From assembly GCF_030518155.1 (NCBI RefSeq), contig NZ_JAULRU010000617.1:62001-126000 (forward strand): DNA of 64,000 nucleotides, read 5' to 3'. This DNA is from Gilvimarinus gilvus (GTDB taxonomy: Bacteria > Pseudomonadota > Gammaproteobacteria > Pseudomonadales > Cellvibrionaceae). The notes beneath the pieces were generated by a model that saw only the letters and a program-made list of their open reading frames with translations, searched no databases and was not told the DNA's origin. Of this stretch, positions 17,903 through 27,082 are shown in pieces; within the stretch, counting starts at the first letter, position 1, and each line of letters begins with the position of its first letter. A program made the position numbers and the translations under genes.

Positions 17903-17916
17903 TGACACCGCTGTCA
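17903..17916 (+). promoter_or_regulatory. Candidate LacI-family operator upstream of the xylanase
   Basis: TGACACCGCTGTCA is a near-perfect palindrome with a central CG, the form typical of LacI-family sugar repressor sites. A possible promoter follows 34 bases downstream (TTGACA at 17950, TAGTCT at 17973, 17-base spacing). The rest of the 373-base gap to the xylanase start shows no gene. Confidence 0.4.
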
Positions 17917-18114
17917 TATGGTTATTTTGACCAAAAGCATATAGTCCTATTGACAATATAAATTTTGATTCGTAGTCTCCATGCTACCTGGCGCAACAAA
18001 ACCGATAACAGCGACAGGGGTTGCACTCAAAATATTGCTCGACCTGGGCAGTACCTCAAAGCCTTTCCCTCTATCGGCAGTATTGGTTGAGGTTAAAAAA
18101 AATGGAGAATAACC

Positions 18115-19608
18115 ATGACAATAATGAAAGCAGCAACAAAGCACGCAAAGAAGAGCCTTGGCATCGTCGCCACATTTTCCGCGGCGATTTGCCTATGCAC
18201 ACAGGCAAACGCACAAACTCTTACCTCAAACCAAACCGGTACTCATAACGGTTATTACTACTCATTCTGGACCGATGCGCCGGGTACGGTTTCCATGACT
18301 TTAGGGAACGGCGGCAACTACACCTCGCAGTGGAGCAATACCGGCAACTGGGTAGGCGGTAAAGGTTGGAATCCCGGCGGGCGCCGCACGGTTTCCTACT
18401 CGGGCACGTTCAATCCTTCCGGCAATGGTTACCTTACGCTTTACGGTTGGACCCGCAGCCCATTGGTCGAGTATTACATTGTCGACAATTGGGGTTCTTA
18501 CCGCCCCGGTGAAAGCGGCACCTACTACGGCACGGTGAATACCGACGGTGGTACTTACGATATATATCGCACGCAACGGGTTAACCAACCCTCGATTGAA
18601 GGCACTGCCACTTTTTATCAGTATTGGAGCGTTCGCCAACAAAAACGTACCGGCGGAACGATTTCTACCGGCAATCACTTTGACGCCTGGGCAAGTCACG
18701 GGCTTAACCTTGGCAGTCATGATTATATGGTCATGGCGACCGAAGGCTATCAAAGTAGCGGCAGCTCCAACATTACCCTTGGCAGCTCTTCCGGCGGCAA
18801 CAATAATGGTGGTAACGGGAATACCGGCGGCAATTCGAACCCAAGCAGCACCAACATTGTGGTGCGCGCCCAAGGTGCCAGTGGCAGCGAGCATGTCAAC
18901 TTACTTGTTAATGGCAATGTTGTCGCCGACTGGACCCTCAGCACCGGTATGCAAGATTACACCTATTACGGTAGCGCTGGTGGCGACTTACAAGTGGAAT
19001 ACACCAACGATGCTTCCGGCCGGGATGTCACTCTGGATTCTGTTTACGTGAATGGTGAAACACGCGAAGCCGAAGACATGGAATACAACACTGCGACTTA
19101 CGGCAATGGCGAATGCGGTGGCGGCTCATACTCAGAAACCATGCACTGCAGCGGCGTTATTGGTTTCGGCAGTACTGGTGATTGTTTCAGTGGCAGCTGC
19201 GGTGGATCAAACAGTGGCAGCTCTGGCGGCAACGGCGCTTCCAATAGCAACGACAATGTGGTGGTACGCGCACGCGGCGTAAGCGGCGCGGAGCACATTA
19301 ACTTGTTGGTTGGCGGTAGCGTGGTTGCCGACTGGACTTTGAGTACCGGCATGCAAGACTACACTTACATTGGCAGCGCCACCGGTGACGTCAATGTAGA
19401 GTACACCAATGATGCCTCTGGCCGCGATGTGATACTGGATTACGTCACGGTTAACGGTGAGAACCGTCAGGCAGAAGATATGGAGTACAACACTGCCACT
19501 TATGGTAACGGCGAGTGCGGTGGAGGCTCTTATTCAGAAACTATGCACTGCAGCGGTGTTATTGGTTTTGGCAATACCGACGATTGCTTTAGCGGAAGCT
19601 GTAACTAA
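18115..19608 (+). CDS. GH11 endo-1,4-beta-xylanase with two tandem CBM60-like modules
   Basis: GGAGAATAACC precedes the ATG and a signal peptide ends near TQANA (residue 33). Residues about 34-222 form a GH11 jelly-roll: nucleophile Glu in [12 protein letters not shown] (E119) and acid/base Glu in [10 protein letters not shown] (E210). A Ser/Gly/Asn linker follows, then two near-identical modules at about residues 247-365 and 380-497. Each holds [32 protein letters not shown] and a Cys-rich end with [19 protein letters not shown]. Module layout resembles CBM60, known for Ca-dependent xylan or galactan binding in Cellvibrio xylanases; CBM36 is related. The gene is monocistronic. Confidence 0.92.
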   Translation: MTIMKAATKHAKKSLGIVATFSAAICLCTQANAQTLTSNQTGTHNGYYYSFWTDAPGTVSMTLGNGGNYTSQWSNTGNWVGGKGWNPGGRRTVSYSGTFNPSGNGYLTLYGWTRSPLVEYYIVDNWGSYRPGESGTYYGTVNTDGGTYDIYRTQRVNQPSIEGTATFYQYWSVRQQKRTGGTISTGNHFDAWASHGLNLGSHDYMVMATEGYQSSGSSNITLGSSSGGNNNGGNGNTGGNSNPSSTNIVVRAQGASGSEHVNLLVNGNVVADWTLSTGMQDYTYYGSAGGDLQVEYTNDASGRDVTLDSVYVNGETREAEDMEYNTATYGNGECGGGSYSETMHCSGVIGFGSTGDCFSGSCGGSNSGSSGGNGASNSNDNVVVRARGVSGAEHINLLVGGSVVADWTLSTGMQDYTYIGSATGDVNVEYTNDASGRDVILDYVTVNGENRQAEDMEYNTATYGNGECGGGSYSETMHCSGVIGFGNTDDCFSGSCN

Positions 19609-19622
19609 GCGGTTGTCGTAGT

Positions 19623-19647
19623 CAAGGGGCGCTAAACGCGCCCCTTG
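19623..19647. terminator. Bidirectional terminator between xylanase and helicase
   Basis: CAAGGGGCGC and GCGCCCCTTG form a perfect 10-bp stem with loop TAAAC. The helicase stop codon (complement of CTA at 19632-19634) lies at the edge of the loop, so the hairpin overlaps the helicase 3' end and serves the convergent pair. Confidence 0.75.
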
Positions 19648-21047
19648 TTCCCACCCGGAGAGTTTTTACCCGCCGGCGGCTTGGCGCGACGACGGTTATT
19701 ACTGATTTTGCCACCAGGCGTCGAGCCTGGTTTCTTGGCCAAAGGGCCTTTGCCACTTTTGGCCGGTGGTTTTTGCGCTTGCCCCCGACTGTCATCGGCA
19801 GATGATTGATGACGGCTGGGCCGGTTTCTGCGTGGTTTTTTCGGTGACTTAGCTGTGCGATGACTGCGGGGCTTCGCATCTAAGCTTGATTCTGGCAAAG
19901 TATGAATCGGCTCAAAGCCAACCAACTCTTCACGTTGAATTATATTCTTAGTCAACCTTTCAATTTCACGCAGCATATCGATTTCATCGGCACACACCAA
20001 CGATACTGCGGCACCTTCGGCGCCCGCCCGACCGGTGCGACCAATGCGATGCACGTAATCTTCAGCTACTTGCGGTAAGTCAAAGTTAACCACCTGAGGC
20101 AATTGATTGATATCCAATCCACGGGCCGCAATGTCTGTCGCCACCAACACACGCACTCGTCCAGATTTGAAATCTGCCAAAGCTTTGGTTCTGGCATTCT
20201 GGCTTTTATTGCCATGAATCGCCATCGCCCGCAACCCTGCCGCATCGAGCTGCTTAACCAACTTATTGGCACCGTGCTTGGTTTTACTAAACACTAAAAC
20301 CTGCTGCCAATCGTTGCTTTCCACCAGATGAATCAGCAGAGCGGCTTTTTGCTTTTTATCTACCGGACACAACCATTGTTTTACGCGGGTCGCGGTGCTG
20401 TTGGGAGCGCTGACTGACACCTCAATCGGGTCATTCACCAGCGACTTCGCCAGCTCCCGAATATCCTTGCTAAAGGTCGCCGAGAACATCAGCGTTTGCC
20501 GTTTAACCGGCAACATTTTGAGGATCTTACGAATATCGTGAATAAAGCCCATATCGAGCATGCGATCGGCTTCATCCAACACCAGAATTTCCAGGTCTTT
20601 AAAATGAATGGCGCCTTGCTGGTGTAAGTCCAATAATCTGCCGGGGGTTGCTACCAAAATGTCGACACCACCGCGCAATCGCATCATTTGCGGATTGATC
20701 TTTACTCCACCAAACACCACCGTCGACTTAATTGGCATGTGCTGGCTATACAAAGCCACATTGTCGCCAACCTGCGCGGCCAACTCACGTGTGGGAGTCA
20801 ACACCAGTGCACGTACCGCATTACCTTTCGCCTGCGAGGTAGTCTTGGCGCTGCTGCTGAGCAACTGCAACATAGGCAAGGTAAAACCGGCCGTCTTGCC
20901 CGTTCCGGTTTGCGCCGCCGCCATAACATCCCGCCCTTTGAGCACTGCTGGAATAGCTTGTGCCTGAATCGGCGTTGGGATTTCATATCCCTGCTCGGCA
21001 ACGGCCTTTTGGATGTTGGGGGAAAGACCTAATTCGGTAAACTTCAT
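19632..21047 (-). CDS. DEAD-box ATP-dependent RNA helicase, RhlE type
   Basis: The start at 21047 ([10 protein letters not shown]) matches the normal RhlE N-terminus; the frame extends 15 codons upstream without a good ribosome site. Motifs in order are Q motif YEIPTPIQ, Walker [19 protein letters not shown] ([13 protein letters not shown]), SATF, and motif [12 protein letters not shown]. Residues after about 385 are a basic, Pro/Lys/Arg-rich tail of about 85 residues, typical of RhlE proteins that bind RNA. Family members act in ribosome assembly and RNA turnover. It is independent of the carbohydrate genes around it. Confidence 0.9.
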   Translation of the reverse strand: MKFTELGLSPNIQKAVAEQGYEIPTPIQAQAIPAVLKGRDVMAAAQTGTGKTAGFTLPMLQLLSSSAKTTSQAKGNAVRALVLTPTRELAAQVGDNVALYSQHMPIKSTVVFGGVKINPQMMRLRGGVDILVATPGRLLDLHQQGAIHFKDLEILVLDEADRMLDMGFIHDIRKILKMLPVKRQTLMFSATFSKDIRELAKSLVNDPIEVSVSAPNSTATRVKQWLCPVDKKQKAALLIHLVESNDWQQVLVFSKTKHGANKLVKQLDAAGLRAMAIHGNKSQNARTKALADFKSGRVRVLVATDIAARGLDINQLPQVVNFDLPQVAEDYVHRIGRTGRAGAEGAAVSLVCADEIDMLREIERLTKNIIQREELVGFEPIHTLPESSLDAKPRSHRTAKSPKKPRRNRPSRHQSSADDSRGQAQKPPAKSGKGPLAKKPGSTPGGKISNNRRRAKPPAGKNSPGGNKGRV

Positions 21048-21116
21048 GACAATTGCTCTGGGCGTGGCGCTTGGGAAAGGGGCGCGAAGCATACAGGAAT
21101 GCGCGAAAAATAGCCA

Positions 21117-21851
21117 CTAGGTTTGATCAGCAAGCGCCCGTTGGAAGCGCCGATTGTAAACGATAGACACCCAGGGCATAACAACCGCTAAACCAAAATA
21201 GGCAAACCCGGCAAACGCCTTGTATGGCCCCGGCAGCAGCAAGGCGCTGAGCGCCGACATCACACCAAACAGCGCCTGAGCCCCCCAAATCGCGATTCCG
21301 TGCCGGGTACGTATCAGTTCCGCAGTATCGAGCCCCAAATACTCTCTGCGCCGAACAGCATGGGCATAAAGCAAAGCGACAACAGTCGCCAACGCAGCGT
21401 AGCCTGAGCCGTAGACAATGAATAAGCCCCCTAACTCCTCCGGGCTATTGATAACAAAGTCACTGGGGAGCCATCCGGCCGACACAAAGGCACCGAATGA
21501 AGAGTAAACCAGGCGCAGTGGATAGACATACACCAGAACGGTGAAAATCATCAGCAGAGTGAGAAAGGTAGAGGTTTTATCCTCCAAGCCGTAGCGATTA
21601 CTCCAGATTCGGTGAGCCAACCAAAACGCCGACAACTGAGCAAAACTCATGGCAAATGCCGGGATGGATTTAAGAGCCAGCACCAGCTCGGCAAAATTCT
21701 GCGGTATGGAGCCAACCGACACCACCAGCATGGTTAGGGAGAAGGCAAAGGCGGCGTCGGAAAAAACCTCCATTCGCGTCATGGCTTCACCGCGCAGACG
21801 CATTCCGCCGCGAACGGTTAGCCGACTCAACGCTTCCTCAGACCATGCCAT
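21117..21851 (-). CDS. TMEM175 (DUF1211) family membrane protein, possible K+ channel
   Basis: GGAGGGATGCC precedes the ATG. The 244-residue protein has six hydrophobic segments. The first begins with RMEVFSDAAFAFSLTMLVV, the RxxxFSD hallmark of TMEM175. Bacterial TMEM175 proteins form tetrameric K+-permeable channels in which hydrophobic residues on helix 1 line the pore. Most bacterial members are about 200 residues, so this one is slightly long. Residues 1-23 form a polar N-terminal extension. No operon partner is evident. Confidence 0.75.
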   Translation of the reverse strand: MAWSEEALSRLTVRGGMRLRGEAMTRMEVFSDAAFAFSLTMLVVSVGSIPQNFAELVLALKSIPAFAMSFAQLSAFWLAHRIWSNRYGLEDKTSTFLTLLMIFTVLVYVYPLRLVYSSFGAFVSAGWLPSDFVINSPEELGGLFIVYGSGYAALATVVALLYAHAVRRREYLGLDTAELIRTRHGIAIWGAQALFGVMSALSALLLPGPYKAFAGFAYFGLAVVMPWVSIVYNRRFQRALADQT

Positions 21852-22022
21852 GGCATCCCTCCAGCAAATTTAACTGATTTATTATTGTTTCGTATAGGCT
21901 TTCGATAAGCTTACCATACCGTGAGTGCTCTACGGCCAGTAAGCCGAAAACCCCTTTTACCTTACCAAAACCAATAAGGCCGTCAGGCTGAACGGCTTTC
22001 AGTCGCCCCAAGGGGTTACCCC

Positions 22023-22042
22023 TAGCAGGCTGTTGAACACCG
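22023..22042. mobile_element. Solo MITE end
   Basis: TAGCAGGCTGTTGAAC at this position matches the outer 15 bases of the MITE terminal repeat, but the following sequence does not match the MITE interior. The rest of the 347-base gap (21852-22198) holds only a minor inverted repeat near 21977-21999 and the terminator at 22142. Confidence 0.4.
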
Positions 22043-22141
22043 TCTTTGGCTACCGCTTCGACCTTGTGTCAGCAATAACGAAGCCGTACAGCGTCCTGCA
22101 AAAGCACGCCGAAACTTTAGTTCTTACTTACTCTCAACAAT

Positions 22142-22173
22142 AAAAAGGCCGGTACGTTCAACGCACCGGCCTT
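22142..22173 (-). terminator. Terminator at the end of the araBDA operon
   Basis: On the minus strand AAGGCCGGT and ACCGGCCTT pair around an 11-base loop and are followed by TTTTA, 26 bases after the GH127 stop codon. Confidence 0.85.
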
Positions 22174-22198
22174 GTGCTATCACAAAATTGTATACGTG

Positions 22199-24556
22199 TT
22201 ATTCAGATAGCAAACGAACACCATAGATGCCACCGGCAACTGAACCTTCCGCGGCGATAAACTTCAACAAGTGCTTACCATTCTCAGATTTTCGTAAAGC
22301 CTCTTTCGAGATTGGGTAATCGACGGTATAGAAGTTGGCGCCCTTGCCTTCAGGCAGCTTAACTTCGGCAAGTGTTTCGCCGTTAAACTCTATAGCAAAT
22401 TCACGCCCCACATCGCCGCCAAAATAGGTAATGCGCAGCGTCTTAGCCTGAAGCTCTTGATCATTCAACTGATAACTGAACCAGTCATGCGCGTGTCGCC
22501 AGTGCCGGTTAAGGTGTACTCCAGCTTCACTTTGACTGCCTTTAAAAAAGTGATCCGATTCAGGCTGTTGCTCGCCGGGTGCGACCTTATCAACCGTAAT
22601 CGCTTCCAACTCCAGCATTTGCGCTTCTGCAACGGCTTTCTGCTCGCGCAATTGATCTACATTTTGCGGAGTACTGTAGGGCCAATAAAGCATGTAACGC
22701 GACTGGTGTACCCGGAAAAACGGAATAAGCTCCAAGTCCTGATATTGCGCAGGCTGAATGACATTGCTGGCTTTAAAGCGCAATTCATCCTCACTTATCC
22801 GCTCAATTTGATTGGCAAAATCAGTATCCTTTGCCACCAACATTGGGGCTTGCTCTATCGGACAGCGCTCACCACTGGCGATATGCCCCATACGACTGGC
22901 ATCGGAATAATAATTCAACACCTCATCGTCAAATGGCGAGGTCTTTGCCGACAGCACAATGGGACCATACATAACCGCATAATAGTCAGATCCGTCTGGC
23001 AGAGATTCAAGATGAGTCTGCATAGGTAAACTTAACTCGACCTTATCACCCTTTTTCCACTGCCGGGGTAAGCTTATATACTCACCCGGCATCGCCTTAA
23101 CCACAACCGGCTCACCGTTAACGGTGACTTCAGCGTGCTGGGACACGGCCCACTTGGGGTAACGCAAGTTAAGGGTAAACTCACCGGAAGAGTCGAGCGT
23201 CAATTGCGTTTTAGATGTGTCGGGAAACCCGGTTGTCTGAGTCAGAGTCACGCCTTTTTCAGCCCAGGTAAGCGTGGAGGGAATGTAAAGATTTACGTAA
23301 AGGTCATCATCTTCGTGGGCGTAAATAAACTCTCCGTACTTAAAGTGATTTTCAATCCCGGAACCGACACAGCACCACATCCCCTCGTGAGGTTGTGAGT
23401 ACATGCGGTAGTGATTGGGACGCATCGGGGTAAAGTAGACCAAACCACCGGTTTCAGGATCTTGCGAAGAGAGAATATGATTGTAAAGTGCACGCTCGTA
23501 ATAGTTTACATATTCCAGCGAAGTATCTCGCCCGTACAAAAGTTTAGTCAATTTCAGCATATTGTAGGTATTGCAAGTCTCGGGCCCCTCTACCTCTTCC
23601 AACATACCGCTAAAATCTTTCTTATCGTGAAAGTGCTCGCGCGCACTATTGCCACCAATGGCGACTGAACGCTCATTGACCACAGTATCCCAGAAAAAAT
23701 CGGCAGCTTCATGCCAACTTTCATCGCCGGTTTCCTGAGCCACTCGCTCATAGCCGATTACTTTCGGAATTTGGGTATTGGCATGCAGGCCTGTCAATGC
23801 ATCCGTTTTATTCTGCAAGGGCTGTAATATTTTCTTGTGAGAAAACTGCTCGGCCAATGTTAAATAACGCTTCTCGCCGGTTATGGCGTATACGTCAGCG
23901 AACGTCTCATTCATGCCGCCGTATTCGGTGTTGAGCATTTTTTCGATTTGCTCGTCCGACAAATCGGATACCAAGGTGGCAACCCAGTCTGCCCAATCCA
24001 GCAGCATTCGTTTGGCTTGCTCGCTGTCGGTATAGACGTAGGCATCGCGCAAACCCGCAAAAATTTTATGCAAGTTGTACCAAGGTACCCAATAGCCGTT
24101 CAGAGCAAATAAATCGGCGCGGATATCACCCTTGGCAATCTCTTGCCAGAGCTTGTCGCTGTTCGGAACTCCGCCCAGGTAGCCATTGCCATTGGCCTTT
24201 TGAGCTCGTTCGAGCTCATCCAACATATAGTTGATTCGGTTGCGCACGTCTTCGCGGCCGGTTGCCGCGTAGGCCAGACTTAGCGAAGTCAAATAATGAC
24301 CGCCGATGTGACCATCAAGCCCGGTATTTTCCCAGTTGCCATAGCTGTTGGTTTTTGGCTTAAGTCCCGCTTCACGCAGAAAGGGAGCCAACAGCCGGCC
24401 TGGCTCCATGGTCAGTACGTACTCAAGATTTTTTTCCTGAGCATGCAGAAACGGGCCGTCTTGTAGCCGTACTTGGTCAATGTCAAAGTAATCAACAGCT
24501 TGAGCATTGAAAGCCGTCAAACCAATACAAGCTGCCAGAGATATTTTTTTTATCAT
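22199..24556 (-). CDS. GH127/GH146 (DUF1680) beta-L-arabinofuranosidase, exported
   Basis: The 785-residue protein has a signal peptide ending NAQA (residue 20), and GGGAAGGCGAGTC precedes the ATG. Its (alpha/alpha)6-barrel carries the zinc/thiolate site of this superfamily: Glu326 and Cys328 in GPETCNTY, and Cys395-Cys396 in MWCCVGSG. In Bifidobacterium HypBA1 the equivalent Cys is the nucleophile. The C-terminal third is beta-rich and resembles the accessory domains of long DUF1680 proteins. GH127 and GH146 remove beta-L-arabinofuranose, for example the caps on pectic arabinan. GH127 versus GH146 cannot be decided by eye. It is last in the araB operon. Confidence 0.88.
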   Translation of the reverse strand: MIKKISLAACIGLTAFNAQAVDYFDIDQVRLQDGPFLHAQEKNLEYVLTMEPGRLLAPFLREAGLKPKTNSYGNWENTGLDGHIGGHYLTSLSLAYAATGREDVRNRINYMLDELERAQKANGNGYLGGVPNSDKLWQEIAKGDIRADLFALNGYWVPWYNLHKIFAGLRDAYVYTDSEQAKRMLLDWADWVATLVSDLSDEQIEKMLNTEYGGMNETFADVYAITGEKRYLTLAEQFSHKKILQPLQNKTDALTGLHANTQIPKVIGYERVAQETGDESWHEAADFFWDTVVNERSVAIGGNSAREHFHDKKDFSGMLEEVEGPETCNTYNMLKLTKLLYGRDTSLEYVNYYERALYNHILSSQDPETGGLVYFTPMRPNHYRMYSQPHEGMWCCVGSGIENHFKYGEFIYAHEDDDLYVNLYIPSTLTWAEKGVTLTQTTGFPDTSKTQLTLDSSGEFTLNLRYPKWAVSQHAEVTVNGEPVVVKAMPGEYISLPRQWKKGDKVELSLPMQTHLESLPDGSDYYAVMYGPIVLSAKTSPFDDEVLNYYSDASRMGHIASGERCPIEQAPMLVAKDTDFANQIERISEDELRFKASNVIQPAQYQDLELIPFFRVHQSRYMLYWPYSTPQNVDQLREQKAVAEAQMLELEAITVDKVAPGEQQPESDHFFKGSQSEAGVHLNRHWRHAHDWFSYQLNDQELQAKTLRITYFGGDVGREFAIEFNGETLAEVKLPEGKGANFYTVDYPISKEALRKSENGKHLLKFIAAEGSVAGGIYGVRLLSE

Positions 24557-24638
24557 GACTCGCCTTCCCTTTATAAAACAGCCTGCAAGGCAGATACCGT
24601 GCAGGCTTTAATCAATGAACAAATAGTTTGTAACGCCT

Positions 24639-25586
24639 CTAGTCGTCGAATGCAGCATCACCAAACACAGGCATACCCTGTTCATCCCACTTCAGTTTTT
24701 TCACGAAGGTGTGACGGTTGGGGTCCCACAAAGGATCGCCCTCAATTTCGGTGTAGGTGCGGGCATGGTATACCAACAGATCGGTTTCACCGTCTTCAGC
24801 TTTGGTGAAACTATTATGACCGGGGCCGAATATTTTGTTCTCCGGGCTGGAGCGCAAGACCGGCTGTTGCGACTTACTCCAGCTGGTAGGGTCGAGCAAA
24901 TCGGCATCCTGATCAGCCCACAAAAGTCCCATTGCGTAGTTTTCATCCGTCGCGCTGGCAGAATAGGTCATAAAGATTTTGTTGCCATGCTTAACGATTG
25001 ACGGGCCTTCGTTAACCCAGAACCCAATAATTTCCCAATCGTATTCCGGAATAGACAAACGAATAGGCTCGCCTTCAATTTCAGTGGGGGTTTTCATCGG
25101 TGCGATGTAAAGGTTCGAGTTACCGCGAATACCCACTTCCTTCTGCGCCCACACATAGTAGAGCACGCCGTTATGGCTAAAGGTTGTGGCATCGAGGCAG
25201 AAGGTATCAATACCCGTGTCGATTTTCCCTTCGAACGTCCACTCTCCGGCTACCGGGTTATCGTCTTTGCAGGAAATCGCGTACATACGATGCTGGAACA
25301 GATCGTATTTGATTTCGCGTGAAGGGGCCGCTGCGAAATAGACATACCAAGCGCCCTGATTAAAGTGTATTTCCGGCGCCCAAATCAGGTCACTGTAGGG
25401 GCCTGTTTCGGGTTTGTGCCAAACCATAACGGTCTCGGCGGTTGCCAGTTCGGAAATCGTTTTGGCCCGGCGCAACTCAATACCGTCGTAAGCCGGAACA
25501 CTGGCCGTAAAATAGTAATAGCCATCGGTGTGCTTGTAGATATGGGGGTCAGCACGCTGCTCAATCAAAGGCTTTAATACAGTCAC
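24639..25586 (-). CDS. Cytoplasmic GH43 arabinofuranosidase
   Basis: The GTG at 25586 is chosen because TGGAGA lies six bases upstream; that ribosome site falls within the longer TTG-initiated frame. No signal peptide is present. GH43 residues are Asp13 in QRADPH, Asp132 in CLDATTF and Glu193 in VNEGPSIV. Most of the chain parallels the exported GH43 at 9235-10257, including HTDGYYYF, MTYSASATD-NYAMG and FGPGHNSF. It lies 21 bases after the GPH symporter, which suggests that it hydrolyses arabino-oligosaccharides imported by that carrier. Confidence 0.87.
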   Translation of the reverse strand: MTVLKPLIEQRADPHIYKHTDGYYYFTASVPAYDGIELRRAKTISELATAETVMVWHKPETGPYSDLIWAPEIHFNQGAWYVYFAAAPSREIKYDLFQHRMYAISCKDDNPVAGEWTFEGKIDTGIDTFCLDATTFSHNGVLYYVWAQKEVGIRGNSNLYIAPMKTPTEIEGEPIRLSIPEYDWEIIGFWVNEGPSIVKHGNKIFMTYSASATDENYAMGLLWADQDADLLDPTSWSKSQQPVLRSSPENKIFGPGHNSFTKAEDGETDLLVYHARTYTEIEGDPLWDPNRHTFVKKLKWDEQGMPVFGDAAFDD

Positions 25587-25607
25587 AATTTTTCTCCAAA
25601 ACAAAAA

Positions 25608-26981
25608 TTAGGTCATATCTTCAACAGTATGGGCGGGCGACTCCGACTCGATCTCACCGCGCGCTACCATGTCGTTGTAAAAACGGTCGGTAATCTTGTA
25701 CTTAAACATCACAAAACCGAGTAACGCGTGAAACAACCCGGGAATAACGGTCAGCATCAGTGCGATACCGGTTAGGGCAAATTCGGTTTGGGTTTCACCG
25801 GCCTGATAACCAAATAGCGTCAGCAATAGCCCGGTAATAAAACCAGCCAAACCGGCACCCGCTTTTTGGCAGAAAGAGATGCCACCGAATGCCAAGCCGG
25901 ATACACGCTTACCGGTTTTTGCCTGACCGTAATCCACAGCCTCGGCAATGGCTGACCAAAAGACCGGCGCGTGCAAATCCACCACAAACGACAGTACAAC
26001 GTAGACGACAAACGCCATCACTATGTCTCCAGGAGAGACAGCAAAGAACATAAAGGCACTGATAACCCCTACTGCAATTTGCGACCAGCGAAACAGCTGA
26101 ACCTTACAATAGCGTTTTGTAATCCAGGTTGAGGCGACCATGGAAACAATAGAGGCGGCAATACCCGCACTGGTAAACATGGCCGCGGTCGACTCGGTGC
26201 CGCCCAGATAGTAAATGGCATAGTAAAACGCGACACCACCACGCATTGCATAGCCGAGAGTACCCAGCATGCAACAAGCCGCTAACACCAACCATTGGTC
26301 ATTTTTGATCAATAGAGCCAGTTGTTCCCGTAACGGCTTTTTGTCAACCACATGCTCTACCCGCTCACGGGTTGTTGCAAAGCACATCAGCAATAAGCCA
26401 ACACCAACCAAAGACATAAAGCCCATCGCCAACTGATAGCCTTTAGCGGCATCGCCCGCTCCCCACATCTCAGCCAGTTTCGGTATTGAGGCAACAATCA
26501 CCACATTGGCGATCTTGGCGAAGAACATGCGATAGCCGTTCGCCGACAGCCGCTCTTTAGGGTCGCTGGTAAGTACGCCAATATAAGAAATATAAGGAAT
26601 GGCTACACCCGTAAACATCAAGGTGGCGAACAGATAGGTCACATACGCCCAAACTAGTTTGGCGTTATAGTCAAAATCGGGGGTGGTAAACAATAAGAAA
26701 ACAGCAAATCCGTACGGAATCGCTAAATACAAAAAGTAAGGGCGGAATCGACCATAGCGAGTTTTAACTTTATCGGTCAACAACCCCATCAAAGGGTCAC
26801 TCAATGCATCGACAAACCGGGCGGCTAAAAACAAGGTGCCGACATGGACAGGCTTAAGGCCAAAAATATCAGTATAAAAATACTGCATAAAGTAGAACAT
26901 GGCCGCAATCATGACGTTTACCGACATGTCACCGGCACCGAAACCTACTTTCTCGACGACTGATAATTTTTCAGTTTTCAT
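25608..26981 (-). CDS. GPH-family (MelB-like) sugar:cation symporter
   Basis: The 457-residue protein has twelve predicted membrane helices. GPH-family signatures include an N-terminal EKVGFGAGDMSVN, the helix 2-3 loop RFVDALSDPLMGLLTDK-KTRYGRFRPY, and VAIPYISYIGVL. GPH carriers import pentosides, hexuronides or galactosides with Na+ or H+. Its place between araA and a cytoplasmic GH43 suggests L-arabinose or arabino-oligosaccharide uptake. A hairpin after araA (27048-27075) may reduce read-through into this gene. The ribosome site before the ATG is weak. Confidence 0.85.
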   Translation of the reverse strand: MKTEKLSVVEKVGFGAGDMSVNVMIAAMFYFMQYFYTDIFGLKPVHVGTLFLAARFVDALSDPLMGLLTDKVKTRYGRFRPYFLYLAIPYGFAVFLLFTTPDFDYNAKLVWAYVTYLFATLMFTGVAIPYISYIGVLTSDPKERLSANGYRMFFAKIANVVIVASIPKLAEMWGAGDAAKGYQLAMGFMSLVGVGLLLMCFATTRERVEHVVDKKPLREQLALLIKNDQWLVLAACCMLGTLGYAMRGGVAFYYAIYYLGGTESTAAMFTSAGIAASIVSMVASTWITKRYCKVQLFRWSQIAVGVISAFMFFAVSPGDIVMAFVVYVVLSFVVDLHAPVFWSAIAEAVDYGQAKTGKRVSGLAFGGISFCQKAGAGLAGFITGLLLTLFGYQAGETQTEFALTGIALMLTVIPGLFHALLGFVMFKYKITDRFYNDMVARGEIESESPAHTVEDMT

Positions 26982-27047
26982 TATTATGGCAATCTCTTAT
27001 TGTTGCCCGGGCGAGCGAATTGGCAGTCACTCACCAGGCTCAGATAA

Positions 27048-27075
27048 AATAAAGGACGCCGTAGCGCCCTTTATT
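27048..27075 (-). terminator. Intra-operon hairpin after araA
   Basis: On the minus strand AATAAAGGGCGC and GCGTCCTTTATT pair imperfectly around a short loop and are followed by TTAT. It lies seven bases after the araA stop and 67 bases before the symporter start, so it could attenuate read-through or protect upstream mRNA. Confidence 0.5.
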
Positions 27076-27082
27076 GGCAGGC

